A stretch of 54,895 bases of DNA, from NCBI RefSeq assembly GCF_007954265.1, contig NZ_VOLS01000028.1, positions 1 to 54,895 of the forward strand, written 5' to 3'. The notes beneath the pieces are model-generated. The model ran no database searches, was not told the origin of the DNA, and saw nothing but the letters and a program-made list of their open reading frames with translations. The translations under genes were made by a program, and so were the position numbers. This document shows, one piece after another, positions 8,854 to 18,642 of this stretch (positions within the stretch are counted from its first letter, which is position 1; the number at the start of each line of letters is the position of its first letter). The DNA is from Colwellia sp. C1TZA3 (GTDB lineage Bacteria; Pseudomonadota; Gammaproteobacteria; Enterobacterales; Alteromonadaceae).

Positions 8854-10530
8854 TTATAGTGGTTGATAATGCTCTCGAATCGATTTTATTTCATTACCTA
8901 ACCCCGTCATTTGCCAACGACCCAGTGCAATTGGAATACTACCAATTGCATTAAGCTGGTCAAAAAAATCTTTAACACGAAAGTCCTTTCCTTGGGATTC
9001 CAATAAAATGGCATAGTCAGCCATGGTTCGTTCCAACAAATATTTTCCAGTCACATAACTACTGCCATAACCAGGCTGTCTCATATAAAGATGCTGTTCA
9101 AAAATCAATAGTTCCGGTTCCACTTTCATCCAACCGCGAGGGGTTTTATCAGCATGAATTTGGCCTGCTTGTTCCATAGTCATCTGATTGGCATGTGCAT
9201 AAAGCGAACCTAGACCTCTGGCCGCGCGCTGAGCAATCATAATCCAGACAATTTCTCGAACTCTTGGATTGTCATCATATAACCCAGCATGCATAAACAT
9301 TTCTTCAACAGCCGTCGCAGTTCCTTCATTGCGGCTGTCGAATATATTATAAAGTAATGCTTCTCGCCGAATCGGGCTAGCATGAGGCGTATTGTCCATC
9401 CTTGCCAATTCAAACCAATGATAAAAGTGAGAATACAAAGGTGTTGGATCAAAATGTGAACCTATTTGAAAGAAGTTACGTTTATCAGCGGGTACAAATG
9501 GCCCCAAATGTCCTTTTAGTGCCTTTTCAAAATAGTCAGCGACGGTGACAATCTCTTGTTGATCTAAAAAATTAAGGAATTTATTAGCTGAGCGTTCTTT
9601 AAGTTCATCGTATTCTGCTTGGTTAGCCGCGGCGATTAATTGCGGTAGTTTACGATTGCGATGCTCTTCTAGTTTCAGACTAGACCATGAACGATCCAGT
9701 TCTCTTTTTAACAGTCTCACTTCATCTTGCCAGTTAAGTGGAACAAGATGCACGTTATTCATATACCAAGTATATTGTGCTTGGCCGATACCCGATGGCC
9801 CATTCTTAATTTTAGCTTGAATTTCAAGCCAATCAGTAAAATCATGGGTCGACTTGATGGCGATTTCAATAACCTCTAATAACGCTGAGCTAGCCGTATT
9901 TTTTACTTTTTTTTGCAGATCTACAAGCGCTTTTGTTTGTTGATGAATATCTCTAATACCCGCTTTCCAAAGTTCTGCGGCGTTACCCGTTAAGTTAACT
10001 CTAGCTTGTTGATTAAGCGGTTTGATTATACTCAAGTCGGCAATCAGTCTTTGTTGTTCAATGTCACTTAATGGAAATTGATAAGTCCATAATTCAGTCA
10101 CACCATGATGAGTCGGTCCTTCGTGTGCTGGCACATCACTGCGATAATTCCAGAGCGATTTATAAAAAGCTGGGTCTCGTTGCTAAGGTTTGAGCAATTT
10201 GTAATTAAATTCATAACCATTTAACTCCGCCCACAAAATATGCCAATCGACTTTATTCTCGATAGACCAATTGGTAGTCTCAATTTGTAATAACTTTTTT
10301 CTAATCAACTCAAATTTTTGCAAGCGGCTATCAAATGTTTTAGTGCGATAATCAGGGGCATTGTTAAATAACGGCGGTTGTTCAAACTCTCGCCATTGTT
10401 TGAATAGTTGAGTTAGAAACTGATAGTCACTGGCATTAACCGCGCTAACAGTCAATGAAGAGGCGAAAATGCAGCAGGCGGATATAAACACCAACGTCTG
10501 TTTTAAGTAAGCCAAGATAGTGTTCATCAT
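8854..10530 (-). pseudogene. DUF885-family secreted protein, interrupted by one in-frame amber codon
   Basis: Two collinear parts lie in the same frame: 10186-10530 (115 codons, starting with a signal peptide, MMNTILAYLKQTLVF then a hydrophobic run and a VSAVNAS cleavage-like site) and 8854-10182. They are separated only by TAG at 10183-10185. Read through, the junction gives LKP[22 protein letters not shown], then [20 protein letters not shown] and [14 protein letters not shown], all typical of DUF885 proteins. One TGG-to-TAG change would restore about 558 residues, a normal family length. DUF885 members are putative metallopeptidase-like secreted proteins without an agreed function. Recent decay, recoding or a sequencing error cannot be told apart here. 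Confidence 0.85.
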
Positions 10531-10685
10531 TACCTTCTTTTAGTGATAGTTAGGTTCTATTTTATTTCCAAAAGGGAGCATAAGTAATATAAACACCCTA
10601 TTTGATATGATCAATATAACCTGTTCGAAAATCTGCCCAATTGATTTGTGGTAAGGTTATTTATACTATCCCAAAAGTTAGTTTA

Positions 10686-10842
10686 TACCAGTTCCATTAA
10701 GTTTGTGATCTTGTTGTACGCAGGAAAAATAACTCAAGGTAAGGCGCTCGATTGAGCAATAGCTGGCTATTGGGATTGAGAGCAACGCAGCATTGAGCTA
10801 TTTTAACTAGTACAAGTGAGCAATAACTTAATGAGATTGGTA
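10686..10842 (+). repeat. Family A element, copy A3 (complete, 157 bp)
   Basis: Same termini as A2; matching TTA duplications at 10683-10685 and 10843-10845. It ends only 22 bp before the start of the GST gene, so the GST promoter probably lies inside the element or was displaced by it. Confidence 0.92.
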
Positions 10843-10864
10843 TTAGTCATTAAATGGAATAAAC

Positions 10865-11476
10865 ATGAAAATATATGAAACAGCAACAGCACCAAATGCA
10901 AGGCGCGTAAGAATATTTCTCCATGAGAAAAACATTGCAGGCATCGAGTTTGTTCAAATGGACATTCAACGTGGTGATAATTTAACTAAAGCATTCAAAC
11001 AAAAAAATCCGTTGGCTAAAATCCCAATTTTAGAACTGGATGACGGCACAGTGATTAGTGAAAGCGTTGCCATTTGCCGATATTTTGAAGAGATGAATCC
11101 AGAACAACCATTAATGGGCTCGAACCCGCTTGAAAAAGCCATAATAGAACAATGGCAACGTCGCATGGAGTTGTCGTTGTTAATGCCTACAGGCATGTGC
11201 TTCCAACATACGAGTGGTTACTTTAAAGATCGAATGAACGTTGTTGCTGATTGGGGCAAAGAATGTGGCGAAAGTGTGACAAAGTTTTTAATTTTTTTAG
11301 ACAAACATTTAGCTGCTTCAGAATATATAGCAGGTGACAGCTTTTCTATTGCTGATATTACAGCGCTCATTAGCATAGACTTTAATCGTGTCAATAACAT
11401 TCGAATAACAGACGAGCAAAACAATCTAAAACGCTGGTATGCTAACGTTTCTTCAAGACCCTCAGCCAAAGCCTAG
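10865..11476 (+). CDS. Glutathione S-transferase family protein
   Basis: 203 residues: thioredoxin-like N-terminal domain (1-80) with IPILELDDGTVISESVAICRYFEE, the glutathione-binding cis-Pro and Glu-Ser motif, and an all-helical C-terminal domain (90-203) with the usual IADITAL hydrophobic/Asp staple. The N-terminal TATAPNARRVRIFLHEK resembles the beta/theta-like bacterial GSTs that use a Ser or Cys near the start. The substrate is unknown; bacterial GSTs act in detoxification or ring cleavage. The ribosome binding site is weak (TGGAAT) and repeat A3 ends just upstream. No operon partner. Confidence 0.88.
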   Translation: MKIYETATAPNARRVRIFLHEKNIAGIEFVQMDIQRGDNLTKAFKQKNPLAKIPILELDDGTVISESVAICRYFEEMNPEQPLMGSNPLEKAIIEQWQRRMELSLLMPTGMCFQHTSGYFKDRMNVVADWGKECGESVTKFLIFLDKHLAASEYIAGDSFSIADITALISIDFNRVNNIRITDEQNNLKRWYANVSSRPSAKA

Positions 11477-11726
11477 AATATTATAATGATTAATTAATTT
11501 ATATACTTCCCCCTAACCACTAATAGCCATAAAGGTGAGTATTGCGTTTAAATAAATGCAACTTGCCTATCACATTATTAATATCGACTTGATGGTGGCT
11601 GATCAAATAAAACTGAATTTTTCAACTGAGGCAAAACCGACTTATCCCACTACAGTTGATCAAGAGAATGTCATATTTGACTGATAAAACTAGTTATTAT
11701 GGCTGGCATAGCCCGTATTTACTTAC

Positions 11727-13205
11727 TTAAAGCTCGTCCGTTAGATTGATTTTTTTATACTTAGTCGTGTGCACAATAGCCAGCGTAATAAAGCCAATAA
11801 CAGCGACTACAACACCAATCGGCTTGCCAAAATCGCTTGATAAGTTAAGACCTATTGCGGCAGTCATAATGTAAGAGATTGTTACCGCAGTTGCTATTAC
11901 GGCAGGAATACTGGTGATCCAATGGAATGTACCACGGTCAAATAAATATTTGGTCGCAAGCCACAAGACACTGGTCGAAAGCAGCATATTTGAGAAGGCG
12001 AAATAGCGCCAAATTACGGTAAAATCAAGCTTAGTCATAAAATATGCAATTGTTAATATAGGAATAGCGAGTAATAAGCGATTGCGTAAACTTTGTGGAA
12101 TATTAAAAGCATCAACAACGGTTAAACGCAATGAACGGAATGCGGTATCGCCAGAAGTAATAGGGAAAACTGCAACCGCAATAACGGCCATAACACCGCC
12201 AAATACACCCAAATAATTATTAGCAACATGGTTAACCACTAAACCTGGACCACCTTGGTCGAGTAATACTTTTAAGCCCGCATAACCTTCAGGAAATGCA
12301 GCAATACCCGCTAGTGCCCAGACACAACCTACCATACCTTCACATATCATCGCTCCGTAATATACTGGCCGTACATACTTTTCGTTGGTTAAGCAGCGGG
12401 CAATAATAGGTGCTTGAGTAGAATGAAAGCCACTAATAGCACCACAGGTAATCGTAATAAACAATAACGGCCAAGTGGGTAATCCATCTGGATTTGGCGC
12501 TAAAAAGTCATGTGCGTGATCGGCTTCAAAGTAGGCTAAGAAGTCACCTGCTACCGGTAAGTGCGGCGCATCTATTAATAGTGCAACGCCAACAAGTGTG
12601 GTCATTAAAATCATTAATAAACCAAAAATCGGGTAGAGTTTTGTAATAATTTTATCAATGGGTAACAAGGTGGCTAAAAAGTAATAGGCTAAAATAGCCA
12701 AGACCCAAAAGGTATTATTGGCAAAAATCGTGCCTTCAAAAAAATCTAAGTTGCTGAGCAAGCCTGCAGGGCTCATTATAAATACCACACCAACAAAAAA
12801 TAGTAGCATGGCAGTAAATAGCAGCATAAAGCCTTTAAAAACAACATTGTAATATTTACCAGCTATTTCTGGTAAGCTTTTACCGTCTTCTTTTATACTC
12901 ATAACGCCTGAGAAGAAGTCGTGAACGGCGCCACCTAAAACGTTACCGAGTACAATCCAAACCAAAGCAATCGGGCCATATAGAGCGCCCAGTATTGGGC
13001 CAAATATTGGCCCAACGCCTGCGATGTTTAGAAATTGAATTAAAAATGCACGCACCGGATGAATAGCGACATAGTCAACACCTTCACTAAAGCGTTTTTG
13101 CGGTGTATCAAGCGTTGAGTCTAAACCTGCTTGTTTTTCTACGAAGGGGCTATAAAACTTATAACCCAATATTAAAATAGTCAGGCAGATAAAAAAGATA
13201 ATCAT
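11727..13205 (-). CDS. cstA: CstA-family carrier (carbon-starvation protein)
   Basis: 492 residues with about 13-14 hydrophobic segments. Family motifs: the N-terminal FVEKQAGLDSTLDTPQKRFSEGVDY, then HPVRAFLIQFLNIAGVGPIFGPILGALYGP and LGGAVHDFFSGVMSIK, FHSTQAPIIARCL and PITSGDTAFRSLRL. CstA proteins take up peptides and/or pyruvate; the short form seen here (E. coli CstA has about 700 residues) is common in many bacteria. AAGGGA precedes the ATG at 13203-13205. No partner gene. It may help recover peptides or pyruvate during starvation, but substrate and regulation are not visible. Confidence 0.88.
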   Translation of the reverse strand: MIIFFICLTILILGYKFYSPFVEKQAGLDSTLDTPQKRFSEGVDYVAIHPVRAFLIQFLNIAGVGPIFGPILGALYGPIALVWIVLGNVLGGAVHDFFSGVMSIKEDGKSLPEIAGKYYNVVFKGFMLLFTAMLLFFVGVVFIMSPAGLLSNLDFFEGTIFANNTFWVLAILAYYFLATLLPIDKIITKLYPIFGLLMILMTTLVGVALLIDAPHLPVAGDFLAYFEADHAHDFLAPNPDGLPTWPLLFITITCGAISGFHSTQAPIIARCLTNEKYVRPVYYGAMICEGMVGCVWALAGIAAFPEGYAGLKVLLDQGGPGLVVNHVANNYLGVFGGVMAVIAVAVFPITSGDTAFRSLRLTVVDAFNIPQSLRNRLLLAIPILTIAYFMTKLDFTVIWRYFAFSNMLLSTSVLWLATKYLFDRGTFHWITSIPAVIATAVTISYIMTAAIGLNLSSDFGKPIGVVVAVIGFITLAIVHTTKYKKINLTDEL

Positions 13206-13320
13206 AAAGCACGTTCCCTTTGTGTAATTTTATTATAGAGCCATAGACCACTGCTCAACTTTTGAATCTTTGCAAATCGATCGACTGTAACAAAAGAACA
13301 ACGCTTGAACAATAAATTAA

Positions 13321-13477
13321 TACCAGTTCCATTAAGTTTGTGATCTTGTTGTGCGCAGGAAAAATAATTCAAGGTAAGGCGCTCGATTGAGCAATAGCTG
13401 GCTATTGGGAGTGAGAGCAACACAGCCTTGAGCTATTTTAACTAGTACAAGTGAGCAATAACTTAATGGGATTGGTA
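13321..13477 (+). repeat. Family A element, copy A4 (complete, 157 bp)
   Basis: Family A termini with TAA duplications at 13318-13320 and 13478-13480. It lies in the upstream region of cstA (minus-strand start at 13205). Confidence 0.92.
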
Positions 13478-13620
13478 TAAATCCCTATAGGCATTGATTG
13501 TCACTAATTTAGCCACCGCTTAGAAAACCATTGCATAAGTATGCTCACTTTATGTCAATAGCCAAACTTGATAAACTAAAACACTACTTAAGCTTTTATG
13601 AAACTGTTGAAGTGCTCTTA

Positions 13621-13777
13621 TACCAGTTCCATTAAGTTTGTGATCTTGTTGTACGCAGGAAAAATAACTCAAGGTAAGGCGCTCGATTGAGCAATAGCTG
13701 GCTATTGGGATTGAGAGCAACACAGCCTTGAGCTATTTTAACCAGTACAAGTGAGCAATAACTTAATGTAATTGGTA
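13621..13777 (+). repeat. Family A element, copy A5 (complete, 157 bp)
   Basis: TTA at 13618-13620 and 13778-13780. The right TTA is shared with the adjoining family B element B3, so A5 and B3 stand back to back. Confidence 0.92.
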
Positions 13778-13780
13778 TTA

Positions 13781-13940
13781 TACCAATTACATTAATTAAG
13801 TGATCACCTTTTTCATGAGGAAAAATGGATAAATACAAGGCATAAAATTTAGTCAGTAGTTATTCACCTTATAAATTTTATAACCCTGTCGTTATTCATT
13901 TTAACCATTAAAAATGAGCAGGTAATTAATCAATTTGGTA
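13781..13940 (+). repeat. Family B element, copy B3 (complete, 160 bp)
   Basis: TTA at 13778-13780 (shared with A5) and 13941-13943. The first bases have converged on the end of A5, making a perfect 15-bp inverted repeat across the TTA (TTAATGTAATTGGTA / TACCAATTACATTAA, 13763-13795). Confidence 0.92.
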
Positions 13941-14063
13941 TTATTTAGACTGCATAATTTTCATAGTCAATAATTTGTGTTACAACTGGCTGGGGATCGG
14001 GCAAAAGAGAATCAAAGTAAATTGATTCATACCAAGTATCAATAAATAGGATTAACAAAAGTG

Positions 14064-14231
14064 ATGTTAAAAGCAATATATTTTCTGTTTTTTAGTTTAG
14101 TGCTGTCAAGCTTATCAGGCTGTATGGTAGTGACTACCGCTGTTGGTGTAACGACCACAGTTGTGGGCGGCGCTATTGATGTTGTTGATACCGTAACGCC
14201 AGATATTATCGACGACGATGATGACGATTGA
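14064..14231 (+). CDS. Small lipoprotein (55 residues)
   Basis: The ATG at 14064 has AGGA upstream. The product starts MLKAIYFLFFSLVLSSLSGC: a signal sequence with a clean lipobox (LSGC, Cys20). The mature part is a Val/Thr/Gly-rich stretch (MVVTTAVGVTTTVVGG), then AIDVVDTVTPD and six Asp residues at the C-terminus. This resembles the very short lipoproteins of gammaproteobacteria with a VD-VTPD core (the group labelled NF038104, from memory). Function unknown; likely anchored to the outer membrane. Stand-alone gene between repeat B3 and the purine permease terminator. Confidence 0.7.
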   Translation: MLKAIYFLFFSLVLSSLSGCMVVTTAVGVTTTVVGGAIDVVDTVTPDIIDDDDDD

Positions 14232-14380
14232 GGTTAGATAATAACGTTGATTTTAATATTTTCACTTCGAAAATGTAATTTAATTATCTAAAATATGTGA
14301 GTATTGGTGATGAAAATCCCATGACAAGCAATCGGCACCTTAGCTATTAGCATTAGTGTTGGGCAACTAAAAACATCTAA

Positions 14381-14428
14381 TACCAATCCCATTAAGTTAT
14401 TGCTCACTTGTACTAGTTAAAATAGCTC
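14381..14428 (-). repeat. Family A element fragment, A6
   Basis: About 48 bp matching the right end of family A in reverse orientation, from TACCAATCCCATTAAGTT to AATAGCTC, after which similarity stops. A truncated copy. Confidence 0.85.
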
Positions 14429-14533
14429 CTGGTTGAAACAGACAATTAATTGCAAAAATTGACGAAAACTGACATCAAAATTATCCTGGTGTGGCGATAA
14501 CTGCGTCATGCAACGCACAGTGCTTATTAACGT

Positions 14534-14561
14534 AAAAAGCCTTTCATTTGAAAGGCTTTTT
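14534..14561. terminator. Perfect bidirectional intrinsic terminator
   Basis: AAAAAGCCTTTCA, a TT loop, TGAAAGGCTTTTT: 13-bp perfect arms with A and T tracts. It ends the minus-strand purine permease gene (stop at 14619) and could also stop plus-strand reading from the small lipoprotein. Confidence 0.9.
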
Positions 14562-14618
14562 GCTATCTATAAATGCTATGGGTAAATATTATCTCTATAT
14601 ATTACCGATAAGTACGCA

Positions 14619-16055
14619 TTAAGTTAAAAAGATAAATTTAGCAATGAATAAAGCGGTTAAGGCCCATACCCCATTCGATATATCTTTAAATTTACCCGCA
14701 CCCAGTTTAAGTACCGTATAGGTAATAAAACCAAAAGCAATACCATTAGCGATAGAGAAAGTGAATGCCATCATTACTGTAGTGCATACTGCTGGTGCGT
14801 ACTCAGTTAGATCATCCCAGTCTAAGGCTCTTAAAGAACTCATCATCAGCACAGCAACATAAATAAGTGCGCCATCAACCGCAAAGCCAGGTAGCATTTG
14901 AGCCAGTGGTAAAAAGAACACACCGGCAGCAAATAATAAACCGATAGTGACTGCGGTTAATCCTGTACGGCCACCAACAGCAACACCGGCGGCAGACTCT
15001 ACATAAGAGGTCACCGGCGGACAACCAAAAGCAGTACCAATAACAGAAGCAATAGAATCTGCTTTTAATGATTTACTTAAACCGGTAATTTTACCGTCTT
15101 TATCTTGTAAGTTAGCGCGTTCAGCAACCCCCATTAATGTACCTGCGGTATCAAAAATGTTCACAAATAAGAAAGTAACAATGACCGGGATTAAAGCCAC
15201 TTGAAAGGCCCCGACAATGTCTGCTTTAAATAATATTGGCTCAAGTGCAGAAAAGTCTGGCACGGCTAACATACCATTATAACTAACAAAGCCAGTCGCG
15301 GGTGCAAAGGCCTTAGCCGCTTCAGCTACCACAAAAAAATCAGTCGGTAGTATCCAAGTCATGATAAAGGCAATTAACGTGGTTACAGCTATACCAATAA
15401 GTACTGCACCAAAAACTTTTCGGTAACTTAAGACCGCAATAAGTAAAAAGCTTAAAAATCCCAGTGCTGGCGCTTCTGGACCAAATTCGCCAAAGCCAAA
15501 GTGTGTTAAGTCAGCAAGCGCAACAATATTATCTGGGTCAGCAACAACAATGCCGGTAAAACGTAAACCAATAAAACCAAGGAACAAACCCACCCCTGCC
15601 GTCATCGCTAGTCGCAGGCTCATCGGTATACTGTCTAGCATCCATTCTCGAAGCCGAGTGACACTCATAAAAACGAAAATAACCCCCGACAGAAATACCG
15701 CACCTAGGGCAATTTCCCAGCTGTAGCCCATTGCGCCGACAACAGAAAAAGTAAAAAAAGCATTTAACCCCATACCAGGTGCAAGCCCTACTGGCCAGTT
15801 AGCATAAAGCCCCATTAAAATGGTGGCAATCGCAGCGCCTAAACAAGTTGCTAGGAATAAACCATCAAATGGCATGCCGGTCTTTGACATGATCATAGGG
15901 TTTAAAAACATAATATATGACATGGTTACAAAGGTGGTTAAACCTGCCATAAGCTCTGTTTTTATATTGGTATTATGCGCATGTAATTTAAAAAATCGTT
16001 CTAAAAAGCCTAATTGGCTTGGGTTTTTATCGTTGGTTTTACTCGTTTGGTTCAT
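14619..16055 (-). CDS. AzgA/PbuG-type purine permease (adenine/guanine/hypoxanthine)
   Basis: 478 residues from the ATG at 16053-16055, chosen because GAGAG lies about 10 nt upstream; the frame remains open 12 codons further, without a binding site. About 12-14 transmembrane segments. Hallmarks of the AzgA-like branch of the NCS2 superfamily: ELMAGLTTFVTMSYIMFLNP near the start, GLAPGMGLNAFF, then LFVNIFDTAGTLMGVAER and SYVESAAGVAVGGRTGLTAV. Members carry hypoxanthine, guanine or adenine by proton symport. It is a single gene ending in a strong terminator. In this window it would feed guanine and hypoxanthine to GuaD and XdhABC. The exact base carried cannot be told from sequence. Confidence 0.88.
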   Translation of the reverse strand: MNQTSKTNDKNPSQLGFLERFFKLHAHNTNIKTELMAGLTTFVTMSYIMFLNPMIMSKTGMPFDGLFLATCLGAAIATILMGLYANWPVGLAPGMGLNAFFTFSVVGAMGYSWEIALGAVFLSGVIFVFMSVTRLREWMLDSIPMSLRLAMTAGVGLFLGFIGLRFTGIVVADPDNIVALADLTHFGFGEFGPEAPALGFLSFLLIAVLSYRKVFGAVLIGIAVTTLIAFIMTWILPTDFFVVAEAAKAFAPATGFVSYNGMLAVPDFSALEPILFKADIVGAFQVALIPVIVTFLFVNIFDTAGTLMGVAERANLQDKDGKITGLSKSLKADSIASVIGTAFGCPPVTSYVESAAGVAVGGRTGLTAVTIGLLFAAGVFFLPLAQMLPGFAVDGALIYVAVLMMSSLRALDWDDLTEYAPAVCTTVMMAFTFSIANGIAFGFITYTVLKLGAGKFKDISNGVWALTALFIAKFIFLT

Positions 16056-16475
16056 CACTACAACTCTCTTGTTGTTTATAAATGAGGTCATTTTTTATAG
16101 TTTTATAATGTGACCCGTTTGTCGCTGAACGCCTATAACATCCATCACTACTTTTGCTAACAAACGATAAAGCCTTCTCAAGCTATCTTATTTTGTTAAC
16201 TAAGTAGATAATGCATAAATATAAATTACCTCTTACTTATGCCACCCACTAATGCTTGCTTTATTTTTTATCAATTTTCATAAGTTTTTTGTTGAATGGC
16301 ATATCGATCTTATCCTTAAATAAGAAAACCTGTCAATAGTGTCAGGAAATAAGTTTTTAATATATAATTTATCGTCAGCTGTGATATTGAGTAATAATAA
16401 TTAATCAAATTAGTATTACTCAATATCACAACAATTAACTTAGGCAAGTTTTCTTGGTGTACATATAACTAGTTA
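16056..16475. other. Upstream region of the purine permease, no gene
   Basis: AT-rich, presumably holding the promoter of the minus-strand permease. An imperfect inverted pair (CTGTGATATTGAGTAATAATA and the reverse-like TATTACTCAATATCACA) centred near 16405 could be an operator or a remnant of an element end. Confidence 0.35.
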
Positions 16476-16635
16476 TACCAATTTGGTTAATTAAGTGATC
16501 ACCTTTTTCATGAGGAAAAATAGATAAATACAAGGCATAAAATTTAATCAGTAGTTATTCACCTTATAAATTTTATAACACTGTAGTTATTCATTTTAAC
16601 CATTAAAAATGAGCAGGTAATTAATCAACATGGTA
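16476..16635 (+). repeat. Family B element, copy B4 (complete, 160 bp)
   Basis: TTA duplications at 16473-16475 and 16636-16638. It ends about 20 bp before the putative start of the SulP gene, so the promoter of that gene is likely within or altered by the element. Confidence 0.92.
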
Positions 16636-16655
16636 TTAGTTCAAGCTAGAGACGT

Positions 16656-18311
16656 GTGGCTAGTAATGTCCGTAATCAACATTTTAAACATTGGGTCGTT
16701 ATGCTTTTATTAACACATTTTAATCGACGTACTATTAAGGGTGACATTTTTGGTGCGCTAACATCAACGATTGTTGCCTTGCCTTTCGCCTTAGCTTTTG
16801 GCGTAACATCTGGGGCTGGTGCCAGTGCCGGTATTTATTGTGCCATTATTACCGGGTTATTTGCCTCTGTATTCGGTGGTACAAATCAGCAAATATCAGG
16901 CCCAAATACCGGTTTAACCATTGCCATGGTGGCGATACTCACCAGTTTTATTGCCCAATCACCCGAGCATGGTGTGGCGATGGCATTTACTGTTGTTAGT
17001 TTAGCCGGGGTTTTCCAAGTACTATTTGGCTTTTTTAAGCTGGGTAAATATTTTACCTTGATCTCATATCCGGTGATATCGGGTTTTACCTCAGGCGTCG
17101 GTATTCTTATTATTTTATCGCAAATTGCCCCACTCTTTGGCAAACCGTTGGCTGAATTACCTTTGTCGATGCACTTATTTACCAGTACTAATACCTTACT
17201 GGGCTTAGCTTGTTTAGTGGTACTTTTTTTATGGCCACAAAAATATAGCCGTGTTGTACCGGCGAGTATTATTGTGGTGTTGGGTGCAACGCTATTTTAT
17301 CTATTTTCGGGTAGCGACATGCCGGTGGTTGGCGCTATTTCTAGCGAACTTCCTGCCTTTAATTTCCCTACGTGGCAAAGCGGTTTAGCCGGAGAAATGA
17401 TTAAGTCAGCGTTATTAATAGCCACCTTAAGCACTTTAGATTCATTAATGACCTCACTAACGGTAGATAGTATCAGTAATGATTTACATGACTCTGATCA
17501 AGAACTGGTAGGCCAAGGCATTGGTAATATTATGGCTGGATTATTTGGCGCGTTACCTGGTGGCGGCGCTACTATGCGCACCGTGACTAATTTAAGGGCT
17601 GGGGGAACAACACCTTTGTCAGGTATTCTTCATGCGCTTTTTATTCTCGCTATTGTGTTGTGGGCCGGTGAATATACCGCTTATATTCCCGTGGCTGTTT
17701 TAGCAGCGATATTAACCCATGTCGGTATTAGTATTATTGATTGGAATTTTCTTAAACGTGTGCATCAAATTCCATTATTTAGTGCTGCCTTAATGATTTC
17801 AACTATGGTGATGGCGGTGATATTTGACTTAATAACGGCGGTGTTAATTTCAGCCTTTGTCGCTAATATAGTCACTATTCGCCGGTTATCAGAAATTCAG
17901 TTAGATAATATTAAATTAGTGACAACTAAAGACGCTCAACACTTATCAGCTGCAGAAACAGCGCTATTAGCCACCATGGATGACTGTGTACTGTTACTCA
18001 ATATATCAGGGCCTATTGGCTTTGGTGTCGCCAGAGGTTTAAAGCAGAGTGTTTCAAAATCTGATCAAAGTAAAACCTTATTGATTGATTTTACTGATGC
18101 ACAATTTGTCGGTGTTACTAGCACCATCGCCATTGAAGAAATTATTGTCAGTTATCAGGCCGAAGGTAAGCAAATACTGTTAACAAACATTTGTCAGCGG
18201 GTTCATGACGATTTTAATAAATTAAATTTATTCGACAAAATACCAAAAGAACATATATTTATTACCAGGATAGCTGCGTTCAATTATTTAAAGTACCAGC
18301 AAGAAAGATAG
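16656..18311 (+). CDS. SulP-family anion permease with STAS domain
   Basis: 551 residues from GTG at 16656; an ATG at 16701 would give 536. About 12 transmembrane segments (residues 20-415) followed by a cytoplasmic STAS domain (about 440-540). SulP motifs: ALPFALAFGVTSGAGASAGIYCAIITG, GGTNQQISGPNTGLT, GFTSGVGILIILSQ and LFGALPGGGATMRTVTNLRAGG. The family exchanges or symports sulfate, bicarbonate or dicarboxylates, and the substrate cannot be assigned from sequence. The STAS domain lacks the tight anti-sigma antagonist consensus but has ISGPIGFG and LLIDFTDAQFVGVTS. No partner gene; repeat B4 is just upstream. Confidence 0.87.
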   Translation: MASNVRNQHFKHWVVMLLLTHFNRRTIKGDIFGALTSTIVALPFALAFGVTSGAGASAGIYCAIITGLFASVFGGTNQQISGPNTGLTIAMVAILTSFIAQSPEHGVAMAFTVVSLAGVFQVLFGFFKLGKYFTLISYPVISGFTSGVGILIILSQIAPLFGKPLAELPLSMHLFTSTNTLLGLACLVVLFLWPQKYSRVVPASIIVVLGATLFYLFSGSDMPVVGAISSELPAFNFPTWQSGLAGEMIKSALLIATLSTLDSLMTSLTVDSISNDLHDSDQELVGQGIGNIMAGLFGALPGGGATMRTVTNLRAGGTTPLSGILHALFILAIVLWAGEYTAYIPVAVLAAILTHVGISIIDWNFLKRVHQIPLFSAALMISTMVMAVIFDLITAVLISAFVANIVTIRRLSEIQLDNIKLVTTKDAQHLSAAETALLATMDDCVLLLNISGPIGFGVARGLKQSVSKSDQSKTLLIDFTDAQFVGVTSTIAIEEIIVSYQAEGKQILLTNICQRVHDDFNKLNLFDKIPKEHIFITRIAAFNYLKYQQER

Positions 18312-18444
18312 CCTTGCAGCTCAGTGTTATATCTAACCCATAGTATGATGGTATTTTATAGTAAATAAACAGCCTAACACCAGCATTATATTGTTGTATT
18401 TATTAACAAATAAAACTATGGGCTAATGTTTGGGTGAGGTGAAA

Positions 18445-18595
18445 ATTTAATGATTTAATGATTTAATGAGCAACTTAGCTTTTATAAAGTCAGTATAAGT
18501 TAATTACCACTAGCTCATTCATTGCTTATACTACCAATGAATGAGCTTAATATTATATCAACTGATTTGACTTATTAACTTATTAACTTATTAAC
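18445..18595. repeat. Two 8-bp tandem repeats and a perfect hairpin
   Basis: ATTTAATG is repeated three times (18445-18468) and TTATTAAC three times (18572-18595). Between them is a hairpin with 13-bp perfect arms, AGCTCATTCATTG (18512-18524) and CAATGAATGAGCT (18535-18547). The hairpin may terminate the SulP or GlcG-like transcripts, though it lacks a strong T tract. Confidence 0.7.
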
Positions 18596-18642
18596 TAAAA
18601 GTATTCAAGCATAAATAGGGGCAAAATTTTCTACAATATCCC

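Noticed and set aside
13632-13838. Frames inside the A and B repeats
   Set aside because: They arise from the repeated elements themselves; the elements carry stops in all copies and no conserved protein.
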